Below are positions 1-8,741 of a stretch of DNA of 40,530 nucleotides, one piece after another; within the stretch, counting starts at the first letter, position 1, and each line of letters opens with the position of its first letter. The DNA is from a virus, in IMG/VR virus record IMGVR_UViG_3300031261_000307, positions 1 through 40,530 of that record, one strand, 5' to 3'. A model generated the notes under the pieces. The model was not told the DNA's origin. It saw only the letters and a list, made by a program, of their open reading frames with translations, and ran no database searches. The position numbers and the translations under genes are program-made.

Positions 1-832
1 CAACAGTGTCGGTTACAACCAATTCCTTAAATAATCCCTGCGCCTCGTTCCATAGTCTGTTGAAACCGGAATAGTTGAATACTCCATGCGTTACGGCTGC
101 GCTCACGGATTTAGCGCCTTTATCAATTGCGGCTTTAGCAGCGACCATAAGTGTTCCCAAACTCTCTGTCATGTCATCAAGCATAAGAACATCGCGGCCT
201 TTAATGTCTCCCACGATAAAGGAAGTCTCTACCTCGTCTTCACTCTTACGCTTCTTAGAAGCAAACCCCATAGGAAGATGAAGAACATCCGCGAAAGCCG
301 ATGCACGTTTCAAACCTCCTACGTCAGGACTAAGAACAAAGAGATTAGGTCTGTCTTTGTAATACTCCAAGAGTACAGGTGAAGAGAAGAGATTATCTAC
401 AGGTATATCAAAAAAACCTGCAATTTGAGGAGCGTGGAGGTCCATTGTAATAACTTGGTTCGCTCCCGCTGTTTGTAATAAATTTGCTACGAGTTTTGCA
501 GTAATAGCAATTCTTGGCTTATCTTTTCTGTCGGCCCTTGCATATCCGAAAAATGGCATAACCGCTGTTATCCTTCCTGCGGACGCCCGTTTAGCCGCAT
601 CAATCATAATAAGAAGCTCCATTAAATTATCATTAACGGGGGCATTCGTAGATTGTATTATGTAAGTATCTGCGCCACGAATATTTTCTTCAATTTGAAC
701 CCAAATTTCCCCATCTGCAAAAGGTTTTCTAGCTACTGCTGTCAAATCCATATGAAGGTAATCAGCAATAGATTTCGCCAATACAGGGTTGGAGCTTCCG
801 CTGATAATTTTCAAATTTGATTTCTCGTTCAT
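1..832 (-). CDS. prs: Ribose-phosphate pyrophosphokinase (PRPP synthase), 3' end beyond window
   Basis: Makes PRPP from ribose 5-phosphate and ATP, the co-substrate of the nicotinate phosphoribosyltransferase at 6854-8068. I translated 277 residues from the ATG at 832; the frame is open at the window edge and class I enzymes are about 315 residues. Visible are GYARADRKDKPR (about 96-107), the MDLHAPQIAGFFDIPVDNL segment (130-148, with H133), a basic flexible loop (KKRK, 193-196) and the PRPP loop DDMTESLGT (219-227). The usual loop is DDMIDTGGT, so TESL is a deviation. A paralogue that acts on ADP-ribose, like Adps of the NARP1 pathway, cannot be excluded from sequence alone, but the partner enzymes point to true PRPP synthase. 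Confidence 0.92.
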   Translation of the reverse strand, partial: MNEKSNLKIISGSSNPVLAKSIADYLHMDLTAVARKPFADGEIWVQIEENIRGADTYIIQSTNAPVNDNLMELLIMIDAAKRASAGRITAVMPFFGYARADRKDKPRIAITAKLVANLLQTAGANQVITMDLHAPQIAGFFDIPVDNLFSSPVLLEYYKDRPNLFVLSPDVGGLKRASAFADVLHLPMGFASKKRKSEDEVETSFIVGDIKGRDVLMLDDMTESLGTLMVAAKAAIDKGAKSVSAAVTHGVFNYSGFNRLWNEAQGLFKELVVTDTV

Positions 833-841
833 TGATATGCC

Positions 842-847
842 GTGTAA
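842..847 (+). promoter_or_regulatory. GTGTAA start-proximal motif (HNH gene)
   Basis: GTGTAA followed by AATTTGGT and ATG at 856. The 8-base spacing is the same as at 16696, 34129 and 39965. It may be a -10-like element giving a leaderless mRNA; function is inferred. Confidence 0.45.
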
Positions 848-855
848 AATTTGGT

Positions 856-1533
856 ATGAAGAAATGTAATAAATGTCTCCTGTTTAAGAGTCTGGATGAT
901 TTTTCTAACGATGCAAGCAAAAAAGATGGCAAACGCACAATTTGTGCAAGTTGCACGAGTGCATCCCACGCTATTTATGCCGCTGCTCATCAAAAAGATA
1001 TAAAACGAAAACAAAAGGAATGGTATCAACTGCACCGCCCTGATATTCTCAGAAAAAGCTCGAAGCATTATCGGGGAAATCGAGAAGCTATCCTTGAGAA
1101 TGTAAAAGAATACCGAATTGAAAACAGGACCACTATCCTCAAAAAGAAAAAGTCCTACTACCGCAAACACAAAAAAGCAATTAATCAAAAAATTAAAAAG
1201 CTCCATAATTTACAAAAGGTTCGTGACCCTAGCTATCGAGCGCTTTGGAATCTTAGAAACAGACTCTACTACGCAATAACTAGAAATGGTAATTTTAAGA
1301 GCGCTCATACGTTAGCACTATTAGGGTGTTCCCGTCTGGATTTGAAGAAACATATTGAATCATTATTCCAATCTGGTATGTCATGGGAGAACTACGGTCA
1401 GTGGCACATAGACCATATTAAACCTTGCAAATCATTTGATTTATCATGTAAAGAAGAACAGGAAAAATGCTTTCATTTTTCGAACCTTCAACCTCTTTGG
1501 GCATCAGAAAATTTATCTAAAGGTTGCCGTTAA
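856..1533 (+). CDS. HNH homing endonuclease
   Basis: Free-standing HNH endonuclease of 225 residues. An N-terminal Cys-pair element (CNKC and CASC) is followed by a very basic helical region. The C-terminal HNH core is WHIDHIKP with FSNLQPLWASEN. It is on the plus strand between minus-strand genes, squeezed between prs and the next gene, which it overlaps by 4 bases at its 3' end. I chose the ATG at 856 rather than an upstream in-frame ATG at 817 because 817 lies inside prs, and because GTGTAA lies exactly 8 bases before 856. The same arrangement precedes the LAGLIDADG gene at 16710. Confidence 0.88.
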   Translation: MKKCNKCLLFKSLDDFSNDASKKDGKRTICASCTSASHAIYAAAHQKDIKRKQKEWYQLHRPDILRKSSKHYRGNREAILENVKEYRIENRTTILKKKKSYYRKHKKAINQKIKKLHNLQKVRDPSYRALWNLRNRLYYAITRNGNFKSAHTLALLGCSRLDLKKHIESLFQSGMSWENYGQWHIDHIKPCKSFDLSCKEEQEKCFHFSNLQPLWASENLSKGCR

Positions 1534-2069
1534 CACGCTGCTCCTAGTGAAGGGTGTCCGACCTGAAAGAAGTTAAAAGGATTCCACGAAGACACGGGCG
1601 GTGCAGGAGGCATGTTGTCAGTCTTTGCTGGCGCGAACGGGTCTTGCCATTCACCAATCTTCTTCAATTCTTTCTCAATCAAGTACCAATCCTTGTTACA
1701 TTCGAAACCCGCCTTATCCTCAAGAAGGATGTCGAAATAGAACTTCTTGGAGAAATCACACAAATGCCCGTTCTCACATTCGGGGTTGGCGTTGACAAAA
1801 TTTGGACCAACTCCATGCTGGTCTAACCAAGCTGAAATATCATTGATAGCGTCTCCATGAGAACAGCTATAGAGAATCCACGCCATGTCATCCCGCATGT
1901 CCAGCCACGTAAGAACACGAAGGGCATTCGGACAAAACTCGCGGCCTTCGTTTAGACGATTATGTTTACCAACGATAATGACATCGTGCAAGTCAATCGA
2001 CCAGAACAACTTAGGCCACTTGTTTTGCTTTTTTAGCTCGAAAGCTCTACGGATGTTAAATACATTCAT
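1530..2069 (-). CDS. HAD-superfamily-like phosphatase
   Basis: 179 residues. SIDLHDVIIVG near the N terminus looks like HAD motif I (D-x-H/D). YSCSHGDAINDISAWL resembles the motif II serine region followed by a helix. KKFYFDILLEDKAGFE resembles motif III/IV with Lys and Asp. Substrate unknown. It overlaps the upstream gene (start at 2069 against stop at 2066) and so is probably in the 3963-to-prs transcript. The assignment rests on motif order only and is moderate. Confidence 0.5.
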   Translation of the reverse strand: MNVFNIRRAFELKKQNKWPKLFWSIDLHDVIIVGKHNRLNEGREFCPNALRVLTWLDMRDDMAWILYSCSHGDAINDISAWLDQHGVGPNFVNANPECENGHLCDFSKKFYFDILLEDKAGFECNKDWYLIEKELKKIGEWQDPFAPAKTDNMPPAPPVSSWNPFNFFQVGHPSLGAAC

Positions 2070-2920
2070 GTCCCAATAATACCAACATTTTTAGGTGTGT
2101 CAAGAGACAAATACGAAGTTGCATGGACTTTAGCGCTCTTGAAGTCATCAAGGGCAATCTCTGAAACCCTCTCTACGATTCTCTCCTTGTCGCAAGCATA
2201 TAGGTCTGCCGAACTAAAGCCGTTCAATTCCATTAACCGATAATTGCCTATTTCGTCCTCTGCAATGTCAACACAGAAAACTGAATCTGGATAATACCCT
2301 ACTTCTAATATCTTATGGCACAGTTCCAACGCCCCCGGAGGAACATTCGGGATAAGTGTGAGTAACCCCTGATAACGATATAACGAATGGGCTACTATAT
2401 CTTTATTTTTACTACAAATAAATCTCCATTCTCCGCGAATCTTCTTTGGACTGGCAACGACCACTAAAGAGTGCTGCGGTTTAGATTCATACCATCCTTC
2501 GAAATCTTGTAAATCCACCAAGCAGCTTTCAAAAACCTTGTCTCCTTCGTTAGTGCGTACAAATAACTTCGCCTCGACACCCAACAATCCATAAAAGAAG
2601 TATTTTCTACGGTTCAGTTCACTTAAAGGCAAAATTATATAGTCTTGATTAAACAAAAAACTTCCAAAATAAGAATAGTATTTTGTACAAGCGTAATTAT
2701 CCAACGAACAATATAAGACGCCTTTGGTCGGCCAATGATTCCGAACAATTTTACACCCTTCAATAGAGCCTACAAATATAAAAGGAGATTCTTTGGCGGC
2801 TCTATTCGCATCAAAAGCTTTGTCGAATCCAACAAAAAGTTTAGCTTCGTGGTTTCGTTTGGCGCATTCATATAGCTCTTGATAAGAACTATGACCTAGA
2901 TTTTCGATTAACCACTCCAT
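2066..2920 (-). CDS. ATP-grasp domain protein (DUF4343-like)
   Basis: 284 residues. The C-terminal third holds the ATP-grasp signature region: FCVDIAEDEIGNYRLMELNG then FSSADLY, with acidic metal ligands followed by Glu-x-Asn. The preceding segment has ESKPQHSLVVVASPKKIRGE, resembling nucleotide-contact strands. Such proteins ligate a carboxylate to an amine or thiol using ATP; the substrate here is unknown. Start and stop touch the neighbouring genes, so it is translationally coupled. Confidence 0.65.
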   Translation of the reverse strand: MEWLIENLGHSSYQELYECAKRNHEAKLFVGFDKAFDANRAAKESPFIFVGSIEGCKIVRNHWPTKGVLYCSLDNYACTKYYSYFGSFLFNQDYIILPLSELNRRKYFFYGLLGVEAKLFVRTNEGDKVFESCLVDLQDFEGWYESKPQHSLVVVASPKKIRGEWRFICSKNKDIVAHSLYRYQGLLTLIPNVPPGALELCHKILEVGYYPDSVFCVDIAEDEIGNYRLMELNGFSSADLYACDKERIVERVSEIALDDFKSAKVHATSYLSLDTPKNVGIIGT

Positions 2921-3459
2921 TAATAAACGTCCCCATTTTCCTCAATTTTTAAGTCTTCATAAGGACTAGCATACACGCCATAAAACTTTATTCCGGCAGT
3001 ACGCATTGCCGCTATTGAACGATGAACGTTAATTACTCGTTCCTCATTAGAATCTCTGACAATAACTATTGCAATCTTAGTTAAGACATAATTCAAATCG
3101 ACCGCACAAATATTTTCTCCGGTCTTTACCACCGATAGCAATGGCTCAATCAGAGAGTCAATAATGTCACGTACCTTTTCAGGAAGTACGCGAATAGTCG
3201 TTTCGCAATAGACATCCTCCGCTCCATCTTCTGTTATGAAACGACGATATAACTCCATTGAAGCGCAATTAAAACATCCGATGATGTCGTTTATTCCCTG
3301 ATGGCACTTACTCGTGCCGCGATAATACCAAGCTTGAGCAAGACGATAAGAGATATAACTAAAGTCGGAAGCTTTGTCGGATGAGCCCTCAAGATACTCT
3401 AGCACTTGCTTCAATGGCTTATCAAATAGTGGGCGGCGGATGGATTTTATATAAGGCAT
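2920..3459 (-). CDS. Unknown phage protein with two DUF6899-like halves
   Basis: 179 residues. The start MPYIKSIRRP and the end YEDLKIEENGDVY are hallmarks I associate with the small phage family DUF6899. Elements usually found once seem to occur twice: an ISYRLAQ-like helix with INDIIGCFNCASMELYRRF in the first half, and LNYVLTKIAIV with NVHRSIAAMRTAGIKFYGVY in the second. This suggests an internal duplication. Function unknown; overlaps its upstream neighbour by 13 bases. Confidence 0.6.
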   Translation of the reverse strand: MPYIKSIRRPLFDKPLKQVLEYLEGSSDKASDFSYISYRLAQAWYYRGTSKCHQGINDIIGCFNCASMELYRRFITEDGAEDVYCETTIRVLPEKVRDIIDSLIEPLLSVVKTGENICAVDLNYVLTKIAIVIVRDSNEERVINVHRSIAAMRTAGIKFYGVYASPYEDLKIEENGDVY

Positions 3460-3749
3460 AATTCTTTTTGTTTTTTAGCCCATGAGACGCTCATGTTCCT
3501 ATTTTTGTTAGGGTAAGGATAGCCCTCATGCCAAACATTGAAGCCGCGTTCTCTAAGCTGGTCCCATATTAGAGTATTTACTTTACAATTATCGGTGCCA
3601 CTATCTACAAGAAAGAGTGAAAATTCACCTTTTTTTGCTCGTTCAACAATTTGCATTTCGACATACAGTAAACCTTTATCTACTAAGGGTTGCCAGTCTT
3701 TTCGAATAGCGTCAGATGCTATATTATAGGTGTCGTCTGCGAGTAACAT
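3447..3749 (-). CDS. Hypothetical protein
   Basis: 100 residues, soluble, mixed alpha/beta. A central FSLFLVDSGTDN strand is followed by VNTLIWDQLRERGFNVWHEGYPY, which alternates like a strand-helix-strand unit. Not recognised. It overlaps the downstream gene by 13 bases and follows 3751-3963 directly, so it belongs to the same transcript. Confidence 0.6.
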   Translation of the reverse strand: MLLADDTYNIASDAIRKDWQPLVDKGLLYVEMQIVERAKKGEFSLFLVDSGTDNCKVNTLIWDQLRERGFNVWHEGYPYPNKNRNMSVSWAKKQKELCLI

Positions 3750-3750
3750 A

Positions 3751-3963
3751 TTAAATTGAAATATTTAAGGACACATTTGCAACAACCATATATGGGTTGT
3801 TAGTGACTCCCATTTGATAGATAGGGTGAAAGAAAACGCTCATAGAAGTAGGCGTTACATTGTTTTCCTCATTGAATTTCCTAATTTCTTCTTGCAAAAA
3901 TGAAGCTATCCGGTTTTCAAGAGCAACTTTGTTAGCTTTTATTTTATTAATGGTGTCGTTCAT
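3751..3963 (-). CDS. Hypothetical protein, first gene of an operon
   Basis: 70 residues: an N-terminal amphipathic helix (NKIKANKVALENRIASFLQE) and a C-terminal strand-rich part. Not recognised. It starts 10 bases after a promoter-like element (3974-4002) that lies inside the end of the upstream HNH gene, and it heads the run of genes down to 1530. Confidence 0.6.
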   Translation of the reverse strand: MNDTINKIKANKVALENRIASFLQEEIRKFNEENNVTPTSMSVFFHPIYQMGVTNNPYMVVANVSLNISI

Positions 3964-3973
3964 TTATTTAAGA

Positions 3974-4002
3974 AGTTTATTCTATATTTTCGAAAGAGTC
4001 AA
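3974..4002 (-). promoter_or_regulatory. Sigma70-like promoter (TTGACT-N17-TAAACT)
   Basis: TTGACT at 4002-3997 and TAAACT at 3979-3974, 10 bases before the ATG at 3963. It overlaps the last codons of the HNH pseudogene, whose C terminus LTLSKI is the translation of this element. Confidence 0.5.
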
Positions 4003-4843
4003 GGCAAATTCTCCTCCGGCGTACCTCTTTGAGAATTCTTCGAACTGCTTTCGAGTATTCATTCCTCGTCCATAAAGATTATGGAACAGGTCGTGAATTT
4101 CTTTAGACAATGTAATGCCGTTGCTAGTAACGTACCGCAGGGATTTGCTGCGACTCCATGCGGAAATATGATGGGCGCAAAGTCCTCCGCTTCGTTGACC
4201 AGAGAGTTGACAAGTATAATTATCTCTTTTAAAAACCCTCGTCCTCCATCTATAACTCCTCGGCAGACGAGCGCGAATTTTATTTAACGCCCTATCTTTA
4301 GGAGATAGATTTGGATTCCAGTTAGAATGTAGTTCTCCTTTTAAAAAGCTATATTCCTGACATCCGCAACTCTGAGTCATGCCTCGTCTTAAATTTTTAC
4401 CTATAGCAATCGTCGTTTTACCACAATCGCATTGGCATTTCCATCGCGCCCGTCTATTTTTGGTACGTGCCGATTTAGTAACTCTGAGTTTACCGAACCT
4501 TTGATTAGTTAAATCCTTTCTGCATCTTTGTTTAATCTTCTCTTTTCTAAGACACCCACAGCTTTCTGTATGATGCCTCCGTAAATTATTGCCTATAACA
4601 TAGGTTGTCGTTCCGCAATCGCATAGACATTCCCAATAAGCTTGATTATTTTTAACGAAGGCTACCCCTTTTGCGGTCAAACGTCCGAATTTTTTATTTG
4701 TTAGGTCTAGCGTCTTTTTGTCTCCAATACCGACCCATTCTTTTCTTCTTGACCTCTTCTTTATGGGTGTCGTAATAACGGGCTGACTTTTCACGATTTG
4801 ACTCTCTAATTTCTTCGAGGGTAGTATATTTCTTGGTAGGCAT
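3982..4843 (-). pseudogene. HNH homing endonuclease, frameshifted
   Basis: Two overlapping frames make one coherent protein. Frame 1 from the ATG at 4843 reads MPTKKYTTLEEIRESNREKS... and a basic helix ending KDARPNK at about 4694. Frame 2 continues with LTNKKFGRL, two repeats of the W-x-C-x-C-DCG ... SCGC zinc-binding type, and a C-terminal HNH (CQLSGQRSGGLCAHHI ... EIHDLFHNLYGR). Passing from one to the other needs a +1 shift near 4700-4735, in an A-rich stretch. The nominal start of frame 2 (4872) encodes nothing family-like. It is probably an inactivating indel; programmed frameshifting or a sequence error is possible. Ends in TAG, rare in this window. Confidence 0.7.
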
Positions 4844-4892
4844 ATCTTCATAGATGTTCTTACACAGAACACGAAAGTTGGGAAATTCTATT

Positions 4893-6614
4893 TTACAAAA
4901 TATTTTGGTAGTCAACCTCGAATTTTTGAGTGATGGGGAGGTTTCTTCCAAAGCCGAAAGAACGTCTATGGATACGTAATACAGGCGCAGCCTGACGCCT
5001 TTTGAATTCCGCCCTATCGGTGAGAGTTAATATCTTTTTAATGTCACCAATAGTAAGGGCTTCGCACTGTTTCGTATATTCTACTATCTCTCTATCGCTT
5101 AAAAGGTCACGCTCAAGATATAGGTGAAGGACCGCATCTAGCAATGGATAAGGGGGCAAGCTATCGGTATCTTTCTGTGCTTCCCACAATTCAGCCGAAG
5201 GCTCTTTATCTATAATGGTAGTAGGAATAATTTCATTGTGTTTATACTGATTATACCATTTACTTACAGCAAAAACCTCCATTTTATAAACATCGGCAAT
5301 AACCGCAATCCCGCCCGCCATATCGCCATAAATCGTTGCGTACCCTACTGACATTTCCGATTTATTTCCGGTAGAAAGCACCAAAGCGCCAAAGTTATTG
5401 CTATATTCCATAAGAATTCGCCCCCTGATTCGAGCCTGTTCATTCTCAATCGTAAGACGGTTGGGTTCAGTACCAAAAGCTTTCTTAAAATTCTCTATAC
5501 TTAGATTTACTTCTTCTGCTATTGGACGATTATATAACTTCACACCCAAGTTCTTACATAATGTAACAGAGTCGCTGACGCTACCGAGACTAGATACCTT
5601 TGATGGCATCGTAATAGCTATAACGTTATCAGAGCCAAGGGCTTCGCAAGCAATAGCTAAAGTTAACGCGCTATCAATCCCACCACTACTACCCACTACA
5701 ACTGTTTTGAATCCGTTCTTTCGAACGTAGTCTTCGACCCCAAGCTTCAAGTGCGCAAAAATCTGTTTATAATCAGACGCTAAATGCAATGGCGGAAACA
5801 TATTCCGTTGGGGTTCTTCGGTATCAAAGAAACCGCAATCTTCATCAAACCCTTTCATAGGAAAAGCTGAAACCCTGTCTGTACCCATCGGTGGCGACTG
5901 CACGAAAAAACTATAACCATCAAAGATTAAACAATCGTTTGCACCTACCTGATTTACGTACAATATGGATTTATTGTAATGCTTTGCGAGCTTCTCATAC
6001 ATACGATAGCGTTCTTCGTTTTTACCGATATGAGAAGGAGAAGCGTTAATGGTTATAATTAGTTCTACATCGCTATCCCCAACATCCTTCATCGGGTTGG
6101 TGTGATAGAGGGGATTCTTGACAATGGTAGAATCATCCCACGCATCCTCGCAAATAAGTACACCAAATTTAACCTCTTGGTTATCTATAAATGCTCGTAC
6201 AATTTGGTTCTGGTCTGAACGGCCAGCTTCAAAATAACGACCTTCATCAAAGATGTTATAAGTAGGTAGGAGTTGTTTATTGTAACGATAGATTTCTTTC
6301 CCGTTCTGAAAAGCGATGGCGGTATTATATAGGGGTTTTCCAATACCTGTTTTATTTTTTGTTACTGCGCCAAGGAGTATTATGTTATCACTCCCCTCAG
6401 TCAGTTCACAAACGCGTTCCAAATAACGCAACTGTTTATCCACGAATCCCTTACGTAAAAGTAAATCACCTGTAGGATAACCACTAATAGCCATTTCCGA
6501 AAACACCAATACATCAGCCTTAGAACTGTTTTTAGAAATAGCGGCGGCTATTTTATTAAAATTCCCCTGTAAATCGCCTATCGTAAAATTAAGCTGGAAA
6601 GCGCAAATTTTCAT
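4893..6614 (-). CDS. nadE: Glutamine-dependent NAD+ synthetase
   Basis: Last step of NAD+ synthesis: ATP-dependent amidation of nicotinate adenine dinucleotide using glutamine. 573 residues, normal for the two-domain enzyme. An N-terminal nitrilase-type glutaminase (about 1-270) has the triad E40 (FSEMAISGYP), K113 (YNKQLLPTY) and C155 (LICEDAWDD). A C-terminal synthetase domain has the PP-loop SGGIDS (310-315), STGNKSEMSVGYAT, and a C terminus rich in Arg (RIHRRSFGFGRNLP). All key residues are intact. It follows pncB and an 80-residue gene in the same transcript and overlaps the latter by 4 bases. An HNH pseudogene lies immediately downstream. Confidence 0.96.
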   Translation of the reverse strand: MKICAFQLNFTIGDLQGNFNKIAAAISKNSSKADVLVFSEMAISGYPTGDLLLRKGFVDKQLRYLERVCELTEGSDNIILLGAVTKNKTGIGKPLYNTAIAFQNGKEIYRYNKQLLPTYNIFDEGRYFEAGRSDQNQIVRAFIDNQEVKFGVLICEDAWDDSTIVKNPLYHTNPMKDVGDSDVELIITINASPSHIGKNEERYRMYEKLAKHYNKSILYVNQVGANDCLIFDGYSFFVQSPPMGTDRVSAFPMKGFDEDCGFFDTEEPQRNMFPPLHLASDYKQIFAHLKLGVEDYVRKNGFKTVVVGSSGGIDSALTLAIACEALGSDNVIAITMPSKVSSLGSVSDSVTLCKNLGVKLYNRPIAEEVNLSIENFKKAFGTEPNRLTIENEQARIRGRILMEYSNNFGALVLSTGNKSEMSVGYATIYGDMAGGIAVIADVYKMEVFAVSKWYNQYKHNEIIPTTIIDKEPSAELWEAQKDTDSLPPYPLLDAVLHLYLERDLLSDREIVEYTKQCEALTIGDIKKILTLTDRAEFKRRQAAPVLRIHRRSFGFGRNLPITQKFEVDYQNIL

Positions 6615-6853
6615 TTGATTATAGTGAGTACAAGTTCGCCGTTTGTTTGTTCGAAATATGTTCCTGCTGCTACCTTATATTCTTTTATGATTTTGTCAAG
6701 GTCTTCTTTTGCGTCGGACGCTTCACCGTACAATGAGGTTCCTGTAGAGTTTATAAAAGATTCCCATTTGATACGGCCCCACCAGTTTTTTTTCTCAAAC
6801 TGGATAACGTAGAAGCCGCAGACTATTCTAATTCTGTAGCGCTGATATTTCAT
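6611..6853 (-). CDS. Hypothetical protein between pncB and nadE
   Basis: 80 residues: basic and aromatic N terminus (YQRYRIRIVCGFYVIQFEKKNWWGRIKW), then EASDAKEDLDKIIKEYK helix. Not recognised; possibly a small accessory or unrelated phage protein. It starts directly after the pncB stop and overlaps the nadE start by 4 bases, so it is co-expressed with both. Confidence 0.6.
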   Translation of the reverse strand: MKYQRYRIRIVCGFYVIQFEKKNWWGRIKWESFINSTGTSLYGEASDAKEDLDKIIKEYKVAAGTYFEQTNGELVLTIIK

Positions 6854-8068
6854 TTAGTATCTCTCGATAGCCATACGAACGTAGTCAAGGTATTGTTGAT
6901 TATTGCAGCTTGCCTTCGCAGGGTTAGCACTTAATTTACATACGTCTTGAGAATTAGCCATAGTAATTTTCATAACCACTTGCGGCACAGGAATATCCAT
7001 ATGGTTTGTTAGGTCTGTACCTATCCCGAACGCTAACCCTATACGTCCCCTGAATCTACGATGGAGTTTAATCATTGTATCGAAATTAAGCCCATCAGAA
7101 AACAACAGCCGCTTCGTCAGAGGGTCGATGTCATAGTTTTCATACATACAAACAATTTTCTCCCCAAAAATAAAGGGGTCGCCGCTATCGTGACGACAAG
7201 AATCAAACCCTTTAGCAAGTTCAAAGGAAAAATCCTTAAAAAAACGTGCGTCACCTAAAGTGTCGGTTAAAGCGGTCCCCCATTGTCCACGGTACTCGCT
7301 CAACCATATTTTAAAAGCTTGACGCTGGCTATGTTGGACCGGATAAAGACCTTGAAGACCCATCGGTAGCTCATGCCCAAAGGAACCTATCTCTTTGATG
7401 TTAAATTCTTTAGAAAACGCTACATTACTTGTACCTATGAGGTTATGGGGGCAGTCGGTAATTAGAGTTTTAATGACGTTCTTCTGCCATAGTTGAGAAT
7501 ATCTTCTCCGCGTCCCAAACTCCAAAAGTTTCGGCACATCAAAACCATCCGCGATGCTTTCTACATTGTATTCTGTGAGCGTACAAATTTTTTCGCTTAG
7601 ATGTTTTATACCGTCGTTTATCGGGGAGCATTTGTTATTTTTCGTATAGTTCCTAGCAAAAATCTCATTGACAATGCTTAATACCAGCGTTTCATAAAGG
7701 ATAATGCCCGCCCATGGTCCATTAGCGATAATCCGATACGTCCGGTTTTCCTCATCACGTTTTACTGTCAACTGTTCCTCTGGCAGAAATCGGAAATTAT
7801 AGAGGTATTGCGCAAACGTTTTACTGTAGTAGCCCTTGCTAAGGACATACCGATATTCTTCATCCGTAAGTTTGAGAGTCGCCAAATGTTTGAAAAGCTG
7901 CTCCCTCAATTCGTCTTCGGGAACGTATCTCAGCAAATCTAGCTTCTCCTTATTCCTACAAGTGAACTCGTAACGCGCTTCGATATTCGAAAAGAGGTTA
8001 AAAATGATTTGCAAAACCGTCAATTTGTAGAGGTCTAAATCGAGCAAACTTTTGATGATTGGTTCCAT
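6854..8068 (-). CDS. pncB: Nicotinate phosphoribosyltransferase
   Basis: Converts nicotinate plus PRPP (with ATP) to nicotinate mononucleotide. 404 residues, close to the enterobacterial enzyme (about 400), and alignable by eye over its full length: LLDLDLYKLTVLQ at 8-20, FGTRRRYS at 184-191, IGTSNVAFSKEF at 211-222, the phosphorylated-histidine region GSFGHELPM (H232), LTDTLGD, RHDSGDP (292-298), LFSDGLN and FGIGTDLTN. It is not the NAMPT/NadV type, so the pathway here is the deamidated one. It starts 7 bases after a strong promoter-like element and heads a transcript with nadE. Confidence 0.95.
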   Translation of the reverse strand: MEPIIKSLLDLDLYKLTVLQIIFNLFSNIEARYEFTCRNKEKLDLLRYVPEDELREQLFKHLATLKLTDEEYRYVLSKGYYSKTFAQYLYNFRFLPEEQLTVKRDEENRTYRIIANGPWAGIILYETLVLSIVNEIFARNYTKNNKCSPINDGIKHLSEKICTLTEYNVESIADGFDVPKLLEFGTRRRYSQLWQKNVIKTLITDCPHNLIGTSNVAFSKEFNIKEIGSFGHELPMGLQGLYPVQHSQRQAFKIWLSEYRGQWGTALTDTLGDARFFKDFSFELAKGFDSCRHDSGDPFIFGEKIVCMYENYDIDPLTKRLLFSDGLNFDTMIKLHRRFRGRIGLAFGIGTDLTNHMDIPVPQVVMKITMANSQDVCKLSANPAKASCNNQQYLDYVRMAIERY

Positions 8069-8075
8069 GACGTTT

Positions 8076-8103
8076 ACTTTATTGTTTTTTTATTCAATGT
8101 CAA
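8076..8103 (-). promoter_or_regulatory. Sigma70-like promoter of pncB-nadE
   Basis: TTGACA at 8103-8098, 16-base spacer, TAAAGT at 8081-8076, then 7 bases to the pncB ATG. The expected transcription start falls at or next to the A of the ATG, implying a leaderless message. Confidence 0.65.
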
Positions 8104-8142
8104 GAGGTTTTTAAATTCCCCGTTTTCAAACCGAGACGAGAT

Positions 8143-8340
8143 TTACAAGTCAAGCACTCGTTCCGTTTTTCTTATCAGTGTCTCTTTCTGAACGTAGCAC
8201 TTCTTTATATCTGCCTCAGCACGAAGCATTTTTGCAGTGGCTCGCGCTTGCTTTAAGGTCGGCTGGACACACGCATAATCAGGGCCATGTTTGCGAGTAG
8301 CGATGACTCGAAAATCGACGCGAAGGATTTTCTTTTTCAT
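8143..8340 (-). CDS. Hypothetical small basic protein
   Basis: 65 residues, strongly basic, with a helix QARATAKMLRAEADIKKC between two strand-like segments. Not recognised. Its ATG overlaps the TAA of the upstream membrane protein, so it is last in the 9629-8143 transcript. Confidence 0.6.
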   Translation of the reverse strand: MKKKILRVDFRVIATRKHGPDYACVQPTLKQARATAKMLRAEADIKKCYVQKETLIRKTERVLDL

Positions 8341-8735
8341 TACTTAGTAATGTTATATTCGTGTAGGAAGGGAGGCACAACAAGGTCGGTTTCCTCTTGC
8401 CCAAAGTAATTCTTACTTATCGTTACTTGGCTATCTTGCCAATTCGGTGTAGGAGTGCCGCTAACTTCAAAAATGCGAGGGGTCACACCCTTCATCTTTA
8501 GAACTTCCAAATGTTCCTCAGAAGTTTCTAGGTGATACCACTGATAACCTGACTGCAAGGGCTCTGTACATATTGGCGTTTCCCAACAGAATGCAAACAA
8601 CCAAATTACTAATGCGCCAATCATAAGAAGCATAACGGACTTCCCTTTAGTGCGGGTGTTAAATTTTCCCCAGCGAATTAAATTAATCAGTACGCCTAGC
8701 CAAACGAATATTGCGATAGTGATAGTGGTGTGCAT
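8340..8735 (-). CDS. Small membrane protein
   Basis: 131 residues. Two hydrophobic helices, about 4-20 (ITIAIFVWLGVLINLI) and 33-51 (SVMLLMIGALVIWLFAFCW), flank a short basic loop, leaving a C-terminal soluble domain of about 80 residues that is likely outside the cytoplasm. Family unknown. It sits between another membrane protein and a small basic protein in one transcript. Confidence 0.65.
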   Translation of the reverse strand: MHTTITIAIFVWLGVLINLIRWGKFNTRTKGKSVMLLMIGALVIWLFAFCWETPICTEPLQSGYQWYHLETSEEHLEVLKMKGVTPRIFEVSGTPTPNWQDSQVTISKNYFGQEETDLVVPPFLHEYNITK

Positions 8736-8741
8736 ATTATT

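Noticed and set aside
6854-8068. NAMPT/NadV, making this a NARP2-type pathway
   Set aside because: The sequence follows PncB throughout, and nicotinamidase and NAD synthetase are present, so the deamidated route fits better.
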